NCBI GenBank assembly: GCA_900446925.1
Contig: UAVY01000004.1
Location: 310,001-374,000, forward strand
Origin: Citrobacter koseri
GTDB lineage: Bacteria > Pseudomonadota > Gammaproteobacteria > Enterobacterales > Enterobacteriaceae
Length of the DNA: 64,000 bases
Direction of reading: 5' to 3'
The position numbers were made by a program, and so were the translations under genes. Shown here piece by piece: positions 1-11,149 of the stretch. The notes below the pieces were generated by a model. The model did not search any database. It was given only the letters and a program-made list of their open reading frames with translations, and was not told the DNA's origin. Position 1 is the stretch's first letter; each line of letters opens with the position of its first letter.

Positions 1-1839
1 GCTTGCCTTAACCATTATTCTGCCATTGATTGGCTTTGTATTACTGGCGTTCTCTCGCGGTCGCTGGTCGGAAAACCTCTCCGCGACCGTGGGCGTCGGC
101 TCCATTGGCCTGGCGGCGCTGGTGACGGCGTTTGTCGGCGTTGAATTCTTCGCTAACGGCAAGCAGGCGTTCAGCCAGCCGCTGTGGACGTGGATGTCGG
201 TGGGTGATTTCAACATCGGTTTCAACCTGGTGCTGGACGGCCTGTCGCTGACCATGCTCTCGGTAGTGACCGGCGTGGGTTTCCTGATCCACATGTTCGC
301 CTCCTGGTATATGCGCGGTGAAGAGGGATACTCCCGCTTCTTCGCCTACACCAACCTGTTTATCGCCAGCATGGTTATTCTGGTGCTGTCCGATAACCTG
401 CTGTTGATGTACCTCGGCTGGGAAGGCGTGGGTCTGTGCTCCTATCTGCTGATCGGTTTCTACTACACCGATCCGAAGAATGGCGCAGCGGCAATGAAAG
501 CGTTTGTTGTGACCCGCGTGGGTGACGTGTTCCTCGCGTTTGCGCTGTTCATTCTGTACAACGAACTGGGCACCCTGAACTTCCGCGAAATGGTGGAACT
601 GGCGCCAGCGCACTTCGCCGACGGCAACAACATGCTGATGTGGGCGACGCTGATGCTGCTGGGCGGCGCGGTAGGTAAATCTGCGCAGCTGCCGTTGCAG
701 ACCTGGCTTGCAGACCGCGATGGCGGGCCCGACGCCTGTCTCCGCGCTGATCCACGCCGCGACGATGGTTACCGCCGGTGTTTACCTGATTGCCCGTACC
801 CACGGCCTGTTCCTGATGACGCCGGAAGTGCTGCATCCTGGGTGGGGATCGTTGGGGCGATTACGCTGGTGCTGGCCGGTTTCGCCGCGCTGGTGCAGAC
901 CGACATCAAACGTGTTCTCGCTTACTCCACCATGAGCCAGATTGGCTACATGTTCCTGGCGCTGGGCGTCCAGGCGTGGGATGCGGCGATTTTCCACCTG
1001 ATGACGCACGCCTTCTTTAAAGCGCTGCTGTTCCTGGCGTCCGGCTCGGTGATTCTGGCCTGCCACCACGAACAGAACATCTTCAAGATGGGCGGCCTGC
1101 GTAAGTCTATTCCGCTGGTGTATCTCTGCTTCCTGGGTGGGTGGCGCGGCGCTGTCGGCTCTGCCGCTGATTACCGCCGGCTTCTTCAGTAAGGATGAGA
1201 TTCTGGCTGGCGCGATGGCGAATGGTCATATCAATCTGATGGTTGCAGGTCTGGTCGGTGCGTTCATGACCTCCTTGTACACCTTCCGTATGATTTTCAT
1301 CGTGTTCCACGGTAAAGAACAAATTCACGCTCATGCAGGGAAGGGGATTACGCATCACCTGCCGCTGATTGTGCTGATGGTACTGTCCACCTTTGTTGGC
1401 GCGCTGATTGTGCCGCCGTTGCAGGGTGTGCTGCCGCAGACGACCGAGCTTGAGCATAGCCGCGTGATGACCCTGGAAATTGCCTCCCGGCGTGGTTGCG
1501 ATTGTCGGCATCCTGATTGCCGCATGGCTGTGGTTGGGTAAACGTACTCTGGTGACTTCTGTCGCCAACAGTGCGCCGGGCCGTCTGCTGGGCACCTGGT
1601 GGTATAACGCCTGGGGCTTCGACTGGCTGTACGACAAAGTGTTCGTGAAGCCGTTCCTCGGCGTCGCCTGGCTGCTGAAACGCGACCCGCTCAATGCGCT
1701 GATGAACGTTCCGGCTATCCTTTCCCGCTTTGCAGGTAAAGGCCTGCTGCTCAGCGAGAACGGATATCTGCGCTGGTATGTGGCATCCATGAGCATCGGT
1801 GCGGTCGTTGTGCTGGCGCTGTTGATGGTACTGCGTTGA
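1..1839 (+). CDS. nuoL: NADH-quinone oxidoreductase subunit L (5' end cut by window)
   Basis: Antiporter-like, proton-pumping membrane subunit of complex I with the long lateral helix. The window begins at the last base of what should be codon 3, so only about 8 bases are missing. Multiple hydrophobic segments run throughout, with the conserved YLGWEGVGL motif (Glu near residue 144) and [11 protein letters not shown]. The frame is broken by single extra bases near 715, 836, 840, 1137 and 1489. Removing these five and adding the missing start gives 613 residues, the E. coli length. The gene is followed by nuoM and nuoN, the usual end of the nuo operon. The breaks look like read errors because each one simply doubles a C or G. 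Confidence 0.95.
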
Positions 1840-1860
1840 GTTTGAGGATTGTGGGTTGAT

Positions 1861-1930
1861 GTCGGATGGCGCTGGCGCTTATCCGACCTACGGGAATCTG
1901 TAGGCCCGGTAAGCGTTAGCGCCACCGGGC
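1861..1930. repeat. REP/BIME pair between nuoL and nuoM
   Basis: Two REP-like hairpins in opposite orientation: a GTCGGATGGCGC...GCTTATCCGAC unit, then a GCCCGGTAAGCG...GCCACCGGGC unit. They fill most of the 183-bp nuoL-nuoM gap. Such elements in transcribed gaps of enteric operons can stabilise upstream mRNA or bind gyrase; no specific role is shown here. Confidence 0.85.
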
Positions 1931-2022
1931 AAAAAAGGCCGCAATCCGAAGTGAATTTTCTGTTGTGAGAATTCGTTGAAAATCAGGTCCTGATGGGACT
2001 TTAACAAGGAATAAAGATCGCC

Positions 2023-3554
2023 ATGTTACTACCCTGGCTAATATTAATTCCCTTTATCGGTGGCTTTCTGTGCTGGCAGACCGAACGCTTCGGCGTGAAG
2101 GTGCCGCGCTGGATTGCGCTGATCACCATGGGACTGACGCTGGCGCTTGGCCTGCAACTGTGGTTGCAGGGCGGCTATTCACTGACGCAAGCCGCTGGCA
2201 TTCCGCAGTGGCAGTCTGAGTTCATTCTGCCGTGGATCCCGCGCTTCGGCATCTCTATCCATCTGGCTATTGACGGTTTGTCGCTGCTGATGGTGGTGCT
2301 GACCGGTCTGCTGGGCGTTCTGGCGGTACTCTGCTCCTGGAATGAAATCGAAAAATATCAGGGCTTCTTCCACCTGAACCTGATGTGGATTCTGGGCGGC
2401 GTTATCGGCGTGTTCCTTGCCATCGACATGTTCCTGTTCTTCTTCTTCTGGGAAATGATGCTGGTGCCGATGTACTTCCTGATCGCGCTGTGGGGGCACA
2501 AAGCCTCTGACGGTAAAACGCGTATCACGGCGGCTACCAAGTTCTTCATCTATACCCAGGCGAGCGGTCTGGTGATGTTGATTGCCATCCTGGCGCTGGT
2601 GTTTGTACACCCACAATGCGACCGGCGTCTGGACCTTCAACTACGAAGACCTGCTGAAAAACGCCGATGTCGCACGGGGTGGAATACCTGCTGATGCTGG
2701 GCTTCTTCATCGCGTTTGCGGTGAAAATGCCGGTGGTTCCGCTGCACGGCTGGCTGCCGGACGCGCACTCCCAGGCGCCGACCGCAGGTTCCGTTGACCT
2801 CGCCGGTATTTTGCTGAAAACGGCGGCTTACGGTCTGCTGCGCTTCTCGCTGCCGCTGTTCCCGAACGCCTCCGCCGAGTTTGCGCCGATTGCGATGTGG
2901 CTGGGTGTGATTGGCATCTTCTACGGCGCGTGGATGGCCTTCACCCAGTACGACATTAAACGTCTGATTGCGTACACTTCCGTTTCGCACATGGGCTTCG
3001 TACTGATTGCTATCTACACCGGCAGCCAGCTGGCGTACCAGGGCGCTGTAATCCAGATGATTGCGCACGGTCTGTCGGCAGCGGGTCTGTTCATCCTGTG
3101 TGGTCAGCTGTACGAACGTCTGCATACGCGTGATATGCGTATGATGGGCGGTCTGTGGAGCAAAATTAAATGGTTGCCTGCGCTGTCGATGTTCTTCGCG
3201 GTGGCGACGCTCGGTATGCCGGGCACCGGTAACTTCGTTGGCGAATTTATGATTCTGTTCGGTAGCTACCAGGTGGTTCCGGTCATTACCGTGATCTCAA
3301 CCTTTGGTCTGGTGTTTGCTTCCGTTTACTCGCTGGCGATGCTGCATCGCGCTTACTTCGGTAAAGCGAAGAGCCAGATTGCCAGCCAGGACATGCCAGG
3401 GATGTCGCTGCGAGAGCTGTTTATCATCCTGTTGCTGGTCGTGCTTCTGGTACTGCTTGGCTTCTATCCGCAGCCGATTCTGGATACCTCGCATTCTGCG
3501 ATGAGCAACATCCAGCAGTGGTTTGTTAATTCCGTTACTACTACAAGGCCGTAA
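2023..3554 (+). CDS. nuoM: NADH-quinone oxidoreductase subunit M
   Basis: Second antiporter-like membrane subunit of complex I, with about 14 predicted helices. Recognisable segments are the N-terminal LLPWLILIPFIGG, the helix-rich centre with FFFFWEMMLVPMYF (conserved Glu near residue 144), and the KMPVVPLHGWLPDAHSQAPT block with the conserved pump Lys. The ATG follows an AAGGA-type ribosome site. Two extra bases break the frame: a C near 2611 and an A near 2657. Without them the gene encodes 509 residues, the E. coli length. nuoN starts seven bases after the stop. Confidence 0.96.
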
Positions 3555-3560
3555 ATCGCC

Positions 3561-5016
3561 ATGACAATAACTCCACAACACCTGATTGCGCTGCTACCGC
3601 TGCTGATCGTCGGCTTGACGGTGGTGGTTGTGATGCTCTCCATTGCGTGGCGACGCAATCACTTCCTCAATGCCACGCTGTCGGTCATTGGGCTTAACGC
3701 CGCGCTGGTTTCGCTCTGGTTTGTCGGCCAGGCGGGCGCGATGGACGTCACCCCGCTGATGCGCGTTGACGGTTTCGCCATGCTTTACACCGGGCTGGTT
3801 CGCTGGCGAGTCTTGCCACCTGTACCTTTGCCTATCCGTGGCTTGAAGGCTATAACGACAACCAGGAAGAGTTCTACCTGCTGGTGCTGATTGCCGCATT
3901 GGGCGGTATTCTGCTGGCGAACGCCAACCACCTGGCGGCGCTGTTCCTCGGTATTGAGCTGATCTCTCTGCCGCTGTTTGGCCTGATTGGTTACGCCTTC
4001 CGTCAGAAACGCTCGCTGGAAGCCAGTATCAAATACACCATTCTGTCTGCCGCAGCGTCTTCCTTCCTGCTGTTCGGTATGGCGCTGGTGTACGCGCAGT
4101 CTGGCAACCTGTCGTTTGTCGCGCTCGGTAAGAGCCTCGGCGACGGCATGCTGCACGAACCGCTGCTGCTGGCGGGCTTCGGTCTGATGATTGTTGGTCT
4201 CGGCTTTAAACTCTCGCTGGTGCCGTTCCACCTGTGGACGCCAGACGTATACCAGGGCGCGCCAGCGCCGGTTTCCACCTTCCTGGCGACGGCGAGCAAA
4301 ATCGCTATCTTCGGCGTGGTGATGCGTCTGTTCCTGTACGCGCCGGGTTGGCGACAGCGAAGCGGTACGTATCGTGCTGGCGTGATTGCCTTTGCCTCCA
4401 TCATCTTCGGTAACCTGATGGCGCTGAGCCAGACCAACATTAAGCGTCTGCTCGTTACTCCTCTATCTCTCACCTCGGCTATCTGCTGGTGGCGTTGATC
4501 GCCCTGCAAAGCGGCGAGATGTCGATGGAAGCCGTCGGCGTCTATCTGGCCGGTTATCTGTTCAGCAGCCTCGGCGCGTTCGGCGTGGTCAGCCTGATGT
4601 CCAGCCCGTTCCGTGGCCCGGATGCCGATTCACTGTTCTCCTACCGTGGTCTGTTCTGGCATCGTCCGATCCTCGCGGCGGTGATGACCGTGATGATGCT
4701 CTCTCTGGCGGGTATCCCGATGACGCTGGGCTTATCGGCAAGTTCTACGTCCTGGGCGGTCGGTGTGCAGGCCAGCCTGTGGTGGCTGGTTGCCGCGGTG
4801 GTGGTTGGTTCCGCGATTGGTCTCTACTACTACCTGCGTGTTGCGGTAAGCCTCTATCTGAGCGCGCCGCAGCAGCTTAACCGCGATGCGCCGTCTAACT
4901 GGCAGTACAGCGCGGGCGGTATTGTGGTTCTGATCTCCGCGCTGCTGGTTCTGGTGCTGGGTATCTACCCGCAACCGCTGATTAGCATCGTGCAGTTAGC
5001 TACGCCGCTGATGTAA
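3561..5016 (+). CDS. nuoN: NADH-quinone oxidoreductase subunit N
   Basis: Third antiporter-like subunit of complex I and last gene of the nuo operon. The protein is almost wholly hydrophobic, and segments such as [32 protein letters not shown] and [14 protein letters not shown] mark the family. Six single-base changes disturb the frame: losses near 3800, 4380, 4453 and 4735, and gains near 4348 and 4758. The net effect is -2, and correcting it gives 485 residues as in E. coli. It ends just before a strong terminator at about 5032-5060. Confidence 0.95.
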
Positions 5017-5031
5017 GCGAAAGCAGAAACG

Positions 5032-5060
5032 AAAAAAACCCGCGCGTGGCGGGTTTTTTT
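5032..5060. terminator. Rho-independent terminator between nuoN and cheV
   Basis: A GC-rich stem (ACCCGC / GCGGGT) is flanked by an A-run on the left and a T-run on the right, so it can work in both directions. It sits between the convergent ends of nuoN and cheV. Confidence 0.9.
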
Positions 5061-5080
5061 ATGCCCTGAACGTCAGGACG

Positions 5081-6087
5081 TTAACTCAGCAACTGACGGC
5101 TGACCAGCGGCCCGCTGACGTTTTGCGCGGCGCGTTCCATTACTTCCTGAATCACCGACGACAGTTCGTTGACTTCAAACTTCGCGACATAACCATCCGC
5201 TTTGACTTTACGCACATGATCTTCGTTGGCGCTGCCGGAAAGGGAAGAGTGGATCACCACCGGAATTTTCTTCAGGCGCTCGTCGGTTTTGATCTTACGC
5301 GTCAGGGTGAAACCGTCCATCTCCGGCATTTCGAGGTCGGTCAGCACCAGAGCGATTTTCTCGCTAATTGGTTTGCCTTCCGCCTCCGCTTCTTTCGCCA
5401 GTTGCTGGATTTTCTCCCAGGCATCCTGACCGGTAACGTGCATCTGATGCGGGATCTCCATTGCATTCAGCCCTTTCTCCAGCATGGCGCGGGCAACTTT
5501 AGAATCTTCCGCCACAATCGCCACCGCACCCGGCGTGATGTTGAACTTGCTGGTTTTCAAATTGGTGGCGCGCAAGTCGTGATTTGACGGCACGATATCA
5601 TTAGAGAATTTGCTCTACGTCGAGTACCAGCGCCAGGTTGTTGGTCTCTTTGTCTTCATCCAGACAGGCAATGCTGGTGATATAGCGGCCGTTAACCGCT
5701 TTCTCGGCGGTATGCACCTGCTGCCAGTCCAGACGCATAATATTCTCGACGGACTCCACCGCAAATGCCTGTACGCTGCGCGCATTATTCGGTGATTCCA
5801 GCAGGATGTTAAGCCCATTCTCCGGTTTACACCCGGCCACGGCGGCAGGTCGATGACCGGGATCACCTGATCGCGGATGTTGACCATACCTAAAAGCGGG
5901 GCTTTCATTCCGGCAGGGCGTAAAATGTGGGCATTGGCACAATTTCGCGCAGTTTGAATACGTTGATGCCAAATAGCTCCGACTTCTGCTCATGCAGCGA
6001 TGTGCCGAGACGGAATAACAGCAGTTCAAAGCGGTTAGACAGGGTTAAGTTAGCCCTGTCATCAATATCTTTCTGGAAATTATCCAT
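5081..6087 (-). CDS. cheV: Chemotaxis coupling/response protein CheV
   Basis: CheW-like coupling domain (N-terminal two thirds) fused to a response-regulator receiver. The start MDNFQKDIDDRANLTLSNRF and the segments ELFGINVFKLREIVPMP and LLGMVNIRDQVIPVIDLP are CheW-like. The receiver shows VAEDSKVAR and ALVLTDLEMPEMDGF with the phospho-acceptor Asp. It probably links receptors to CheA and tunes adaptation. Salmonella carries cheV at this position beside nuoN, while E. coli K-12 lacks it. Several single-base changes between about 5600 and 5930 split the frame. The total length still fits a protein of about 330 residues, so I read one gene. It converges on nuoN. Confidence 0.88.
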
Positions 6088-6151
6088 CGCATCCTCAATA
6101 TGAAAGCCAGCCTTTTCTCAGTTATCGGCACTGAGGAAGAAAAATGGAGCG

Positions 6152-7067
6152 TTAAACCGTGAAAACGGCGAAATCGTGAGCCAGCGCAGTTGCGGGGAAG
6201 ATCGCCTGACATTCTGCCAGCAGGCGTTGACTGCCTCTGTCGTCGTAACGCGAGCTGACGTGAGTAATGATGAGCTGGCCTACCTCGGCATCGTGCGCCA
6301 GCTGCGCGGCCTGCCTGGTGGAGCTGTGCCACGGCTGTTGGCTTTTTCTTCCATTGAGGTATCCAGCGTTGCTTCGTGCACCATTACGTCCACGCCTTTT
6401 GCCAGCGTGATGGCCGACGCGCATGGCGCGGTGTCGCCAAATATCGCCACCGATTTCCCGGGCGTGGCTGGCGCGAGAAAATCGGCGCCGTTAATAACGC
6501 GACCATCGTTCAGGGTGACGGTTTTACCCGCTTTCAGATCCTGAAACAGCGGGCCGGGCTTCACGCCTGCCGCTTTTAGCGCACTGGCATCCAGCGCGCC
6601 GGGCTTGTCATGCTCTTCAATCCGATAGCCATAGCATTCAAGCGGATGCTCAAGCGCAAAGGCGGTCACTTTGCGCAGGCGTCGTCCAGAATTTCGCCGG
6701 CGGTAATTTCAACGATCTCCAGCGGATAATCTGTCCAGGAGCCGCTAAGACGCAATGCGGTTTCGGTGAACTCGCGAATGCCTTTGGGGCCGTAAATCGT
6801 CAGCGGCTGTGCGTTTCCCGCCATCGAACGGCTGCACAGCAGACCGGGCAAACCGAAAAGGTGATCGCCATGCAGATGGCTGATGAAAATGCGATCGAGC
6901 TTACCTGGGTTGAACGCGGTGTTGAGCATCTGGTGCTGGGTGCCTTCACCGCAGTCGAATAACCATAGCCCCGCCTGCGTCGGGTGCTGTAAATTCAGTA
7001 ATATGGCCGTGACATTACGCGTGCGGGTAGGAACGCCGGCAGAAGTACCTAAAAAAATTAATTCCAT
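6152..7067 (-). CDS. rbn: Ribonuclease Z / RNase BN
   Basis: Metallo-beta-lactamase fold nuclease that processes tRNA 3' ends (elaC). The zinc motif [14 protein letters not shown] follows DRIFIS. Other family segments are [18 protein letters not shown] at the start, FDCGEGTQ, and [12 protein letters not shown] near the end. Two single-base losses, near 6683 (GGC to GC) and 6332 (GGCC to GGC), break the frame. Restoring them gives 305 residues, the E. coli length. It is divergent from elaA across a 65-bp gap. Confidence 0.94.
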
Positions 7068-7132
7068 TATTTCATTACACGTTTAAAAAATATTCTGGCT
7101 AGTATAAAGCGAATACGTAAAAGGAGCGCACC

Positions 7133-7594
7133 ATGATTCACTGGCAAGACCTGCATCATTCTGAATTATCCGTCCCGCAACTCTATGCGTTACTGAAATT
7201 GCGCTGCGCGGTATTTGTGGTTGAACAACAGTGTCCGTATCTGGATGTGGACGGCGATGACCTGGTGGGGGGGAACCGTCATATCCTGGGCTGGCATAAC
7301 GATGAGCTGGTAGCGTATGCGAGGATTCTGAAAAGCGACGACGAACTGGAGCCGGTGGTGATTGGGCGTGTGATCGTCAGCGAAGCGCTGCGCGGCGAAA
7401 AACTGGGGCAACAGCTTATGGCGCAGACCCTGGCATCCTGCGAGCAACACTGGCCGGAGAAGGCGCTTTATCTCGGCGCACAGGCGCATCTGCAATCCTT
7501 CTATGCGCGATTCGGCTTTGTTCCGGTGACGGACGTTTATGACGAAGACGGTATCCCGCACATGGGTATGGCGCGCGAGGTTAGCCAGGTGTGA
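7133..7594 (+). CDS. elaA: GNAT-family N-acetyltransferase ElaA
   Basis: Intact 153-residue protein of the GNAT fold. The acetyl-CoA binding region is VIGRVIVSEALRGEKLGQQLM (residues about 83-103), with the Arg-x-x-Lys-Leu-Gly form of motif A. The C-terminal QSFYARFGFVPVTDVYDEDG is typical of ElaA. A good ribosome site (AAAAGGAG) precedes the ATG. The substrate is not certain from sequence. elaB follows in the same direction after a 53-bp gap. Confidence 0.93.
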   Translation: MIHWQDLHHSELSVPQLYALLKLRCAVFVVEQQCPYLDVDGDDLVGGNRHILGWHNDELVAYARILKSDDELEPVVIGRVIVSEALRGEKLGQQLMAQTLASCEQHWPEKALYLGAQAHLQSFYARFGFVPVTDVYDEDGIPHMGMAREVSQV

Positions 7595-7647
7595 TGTTCC
7601 GGTTTTGTCTATAGTTAGTGGGAACGTTAATCGAAAGGGAGAATATA

Positions 7648-7953
7648 ATGTCTTTTCATTCTTATGGTTCACGTATTGATGACGACCTGGAACTCCTGAG
7701 CGAAACGCTGGAAGAGGTGCTGCGTTCCTCCGGCGATCCTGCCGATCAAAAATATGTTGAGTTAAAAGCACGCGCAGAACGGGCGCTTGAAGAGGTAAAA
7801 AATCGCGTCAGCCATGCGTCTGACAGCTACTATTACCGCGCAAAACAGGCGGTTTATAAAGCGGATGATTACGTGCATGAAAAACCCTGGCAAGGGATTG
7901 GCGCAGGCGCGGCGGTCGGCCTGGTGCTGGGATTACTGCTGGCGCGGCGGTAA
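7648..7953 (+). CDS. elaB: Tail-anchored stationary-phase protein ElaB
   Basis: Intact 101-residue protein with a YqjD/ElaB/DUF883 pattern. A charged helical N-terminal part (DDLELLSETLEEVLRSSGD) is followed by SYYYRAKQAVYKADDYVHEKPW. A single C-terminal hydrophobic segment, IGAGAAVGLVLGLLLARR, should anchor it in the inner membrane. I chose the ATG at 7648, after GGGAGAATATA, over an earlier in-frame start because it gives the E. coli length. Relatives bind ribosomes at the membrane in stationary phase; that role is inferred. Confidence 0.93.
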   Translation: MSFHSYGSRIDDDLELLSETLEEVLRSSGDPADQKYVELKARAERALEEVKNRVSHASDSYYYRAKQAVYKADDYVHEKPWQGIGAGAAVGLVLGLLLARR

Positions 7954-7981
7954 TGTAACCGGGATCGCATTTCCTCCCTAA

Positions 7982-8020
7982 ACGGGGGTACTGCTTTTTC
8001 TCCGCTGTACCCCGTATAAT
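7982..8020 (+). promoter_or_regulatory. Dyad overlapping the likely menF promoter
   Basis: An inverted repeat ACGGGG(G)TAC ... GTACCCCGT ends in a perfect TATAAT (8015-8020), about 30 bases upstream of the menF start. The left arm has one extra G that may be a read error. The dyad could be an operator or a leader hairpin; the regulator is unknown. Confidence 0.5.
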
Positions 8021-8048
8021 GTGAGGTTTTTAACAGGGAGAGGTCCGC

Positions 8049-9349
8049 GTGCATTCAATCACTACTGCGCTGGAAAATCTGCGGCGCCAGTTATCGCAGG
8101 AGATACCGGCGGCGCCAGGAATGCGTATTGTTGATGTGCCTTTCCCTCTGAATGATGCGTTTGACGCATTAAGCTGGCTGGCCAGTCAGGCCATCTGGCC
8201 GCAATTTTACTGGCAACAGCGTAACGGCGATGAAGAAGCCGCGGTGCTCGGCGCCGTTGAAACGTTCCTCTCTCTTGAACAGGCGCAACACTTTCTCCGC
8301 CAGCATGAATCACAATCCGATTTGCGTATCTGGGGACTGAATGCGTTTGAACCGCAGCAGGGGCATTTGCTGCTGCCGCGTCTTGAATGGCGACGTGCTG
8401 GCGCTGTGGCAACGCTGCGGCTGTATCTCTACAGCCCGGTTTCACTGCGTGAAGACGCCGGGCGGGCGATCGCGTTTCTCTCTTCATTAAGGGGCGTGAA
8501 GCCGATTCCGGCGCTGCGCCTGCACCTGACGGGCGAGCAGCACTGGCCGGATAAAGCAGGCTGGACCAGCCTGATTCAGCTTGCCACGCAGACTATCGCT
8601 GAAGACGATCTCGACAAAGTGGTGCTGGCGCGGGCGACGGATTTGCAGTTTTCCCATCCGGTGAATGCCGCCGCCGTGATGGCGTCCAGTCGCCGTTTAA
8701 ACCTTAACTGCTACCATTTTTTTATGACGTTCTCCGCCGGAAGCGCCTTTCTTGGCTCGTCGCCGGAACGCCTTTGGCGGCGACGTGAAACGGCGTTGCG
8801 CACCGAGGCGCTGGCCGGCACGGTGGCGAATCATCCCGACGACCATCAGGCCTGGCAACTGGGCGAATGGTTGATGAAGGATGATAAAAACCAGCGTGAA
8901 AACATGCTGGGTGGTGGAAGATATTTGTCAGCGCCTGCAAAGCTGCGCCCCACTCGCTCGATGTTTTGCCGCCGCAGGTGCTCAGATTACGCAAAGTACA
9001 GCATCTGCGCCGCTGTATCTGGACGGCGCTCAATCAGGCTGACGACACGCTCTGTTTGCTACAGCTACAGCCCACGGCCGCCGTCGCGGGGATCCCGCGT
9101 GAACGGGCGCGCGCGTTTATTCAGCAACATGAACCGTTTGAACGTGAGTGGTATGCCGGGTCGGCGGGTTATCTGTCTTTACAGCAGAGCGAATTTTGCG
9201 TGACGCTGCGCTCGGCGAAAGTCGCGGCGAACGTTGTTCGTCTGTATGCCGGGGCAGGCATTGTGCGCGGGTCTGACCCGGAACAGGAATGGCAAGAGAT
9301 CGACAACAAAGCAGCCGGGCTACGCACGTTATTACAGATGGAAAGCTAA
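8049..9349 (+). CDS. menF: Isochorismate synthase MenF
   Basis: Converts chorismate to isochorismate, the first step of menaquinone synthesis. Chorismate-binding enzyme motifs are [34 protein letters not shown] and the C-terminal [15 protein letters not shown]. The start is GTG after AGGGAGAGG, giving [14 protein letters not shown], which aligns with the E. coli start. Two extra bases break the frame, a G near 8910 and a C near 8950; without them the protein is 432 residues. It heads the men operon, with menD 127 bp downstream. Confidence 0.95.
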
Positions 9350-9476
9350 TGAGTCGCACATACACCTCATCCTTCAGGCGGTCTGCTGAATGATTTTGTG
9401 TATATTCCGACTCATATCAATAATCCATTTTTTCTGATCCTTATACTGAGTCGCAATATTGATACCGGACAATCTC

Positions 9477-11149
9477 ATGTCAGTAAGCGCATTTAACCGA
9501 CGCTGGGCGGCGGTCATTCTGGAAGCACTCACTCGCCACGGCGTCAGGCATGTTTGCATTGCCCCTGGCTCCCGCTCCACGCCTTTAACCCTGGCGGCAG
9601 CGGAAAATTCAGCCTTTATTCATCACACGCACTTTGATGAGCGTGGTCTTGGTCATCTGGCGTTAGGGCTGGCGAAAGTCAGTAAGCAGCCCGTTGCCGT
9701 TATTGTTACTTCCGGTACGGCGGTGGCAAATCTCTATCCGGCGCTGATTGAAGCGGGGCTTACCGGGTGAAAAACTGATTTTATTGACTGCGGACCGTCC
9801 GCCGGAACTGATTGACTGCGGCGCGAATCAGGCGATTCGTCAGGCCGGGATGTTCGCTTCTCATCCTTCTCAAACGCTCTCTTTGCCGCGCCCGACGCAG
9901 GATATTTCCGCGCGCTGGCTGGTCTCCACCCTTGATAACGTCCTGGCGGACGCTGCATGCCGGCGCGGTACACATCAACTGCCCGTTTGCGGAACCGCTG
10001 TATGGCGATATGGACGACACGGGCTTGCCTGGCAGCAGAGCCTTGGCGACTGGTGGCAGGATGACAAACCCTGGCTGCGCGAAGCGCGTCGGCTGGAAAG
10101 CGACAAACAGCGCGACTGGTTCTTCTGGCGGCAAAAACGCGGCGTAGTGGTGGCCGGGCGCATGAGCGTGGAAGAGGGCAAGAAAGTCGCGCTTTGGGCG
10201 CAGACGCTGGGCTGGCCGCTGATTGGCGACGTGCTGTCGCAAACCGGGCAGCCGCTGCCGTGCGCCGATCTCTGGCTGGGTAATGCGAAGGCCGTCACTG
10301 AGCTTCAGCAGGCGCAAATTGTGGTGCAACTCGGCAGCAGCCTGACCGGAAAGCGCCTGCTGCAATGGCAGGCCGCCTGCGAGCCGGAAGAGTACTGGAT
10401 TATTGATAATATCGAAGGTCGCCTGGACCCGGCGCATCATCGCGGACGCAGGCTGGTGGCGAAAATCGCCGACTGGCTGGAGCTGCATCCGGCGGAGAAA
10501 CGCCATCCCTGGTGCGTCGATATCCCGCGCCTGGCAGAGCAGGCGTGGCAGGCGGTTGTCGCGCGTCGCGATATGTTCGGCGAAGCGCAACTGGCGCACC
10601 GCATTCGCGACTATCTGCCGGAACAAGGGCAACTGTTTGTCGGCAACAGCCTGGTGGTGCGCCTGATTGACGCGCTGTCGCAGCTACCGGCCGGCTACCC
10701 GGTGTACAGCAACCGGGGTGCCAGCGGTATTGATGGTTTGATCTCGACGGCGGCGGGCGTTCAGCGCGCCAGCGCGAAATCGACGCTGGCTATCGTCGGC
10801 GATCTGTCTGCGCTCTACGATCTCAACGCGCTGGCGCTATTGCGCCAGGTGTCCGCGCCGTTTGTGCTGATTGTGGTGAATAAACAACGGCGGGCAAATT
10901 TTCTCTTTGTTGCCGACGCCGCAGAGCGAGCGCGAGCGGTTTTACCTGATGCCGCAAAACGTCCACTTTGAACACGCAGCGGCCATGTTTAACCTCAAAT
11001 ATCACCGCCCGCAAAGCTGGGATGAACTGGATGCGGCGCTGGCTGGCGCCTGGCGAACGCCGACAACCACGGTGATTGAGCTGGTCGTGAACGATACCGA
11101 CGGGGCGCAAACCCTGCAACAGCTGCTGGCGCAGGTGAGCCATCTATGA
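9477..11149 (+). CDS. menD: SEPHCHC synthase MenD (thiamine diphosphate enzyme)
   Basis: Joins isochorismate to 2-oxoglutarate-derived succinic semialdehyde-ThDP. The ThDP-activating Glu lies in [16 protein letters not shown]. The cofactor-binding part shows [28 protein letters not shown] and [13 protein letters not shown]. Four single-base changes disturb the frame: gains near 9768, 9946 and 10887, and a loss near 10027. Correcting them restores 556 residues, the E. coli length. The stop overlaps the menH start in ATGA, suggesting translational coupling. Confidence 0.95.

Noticed and set aside
26..5016. Programmed frameshifting or pseudogenisation of complex I subunits
   Set aside because: No slippery site or stimulatory structure is shared; breaks are scattered and each is a single-base length error.
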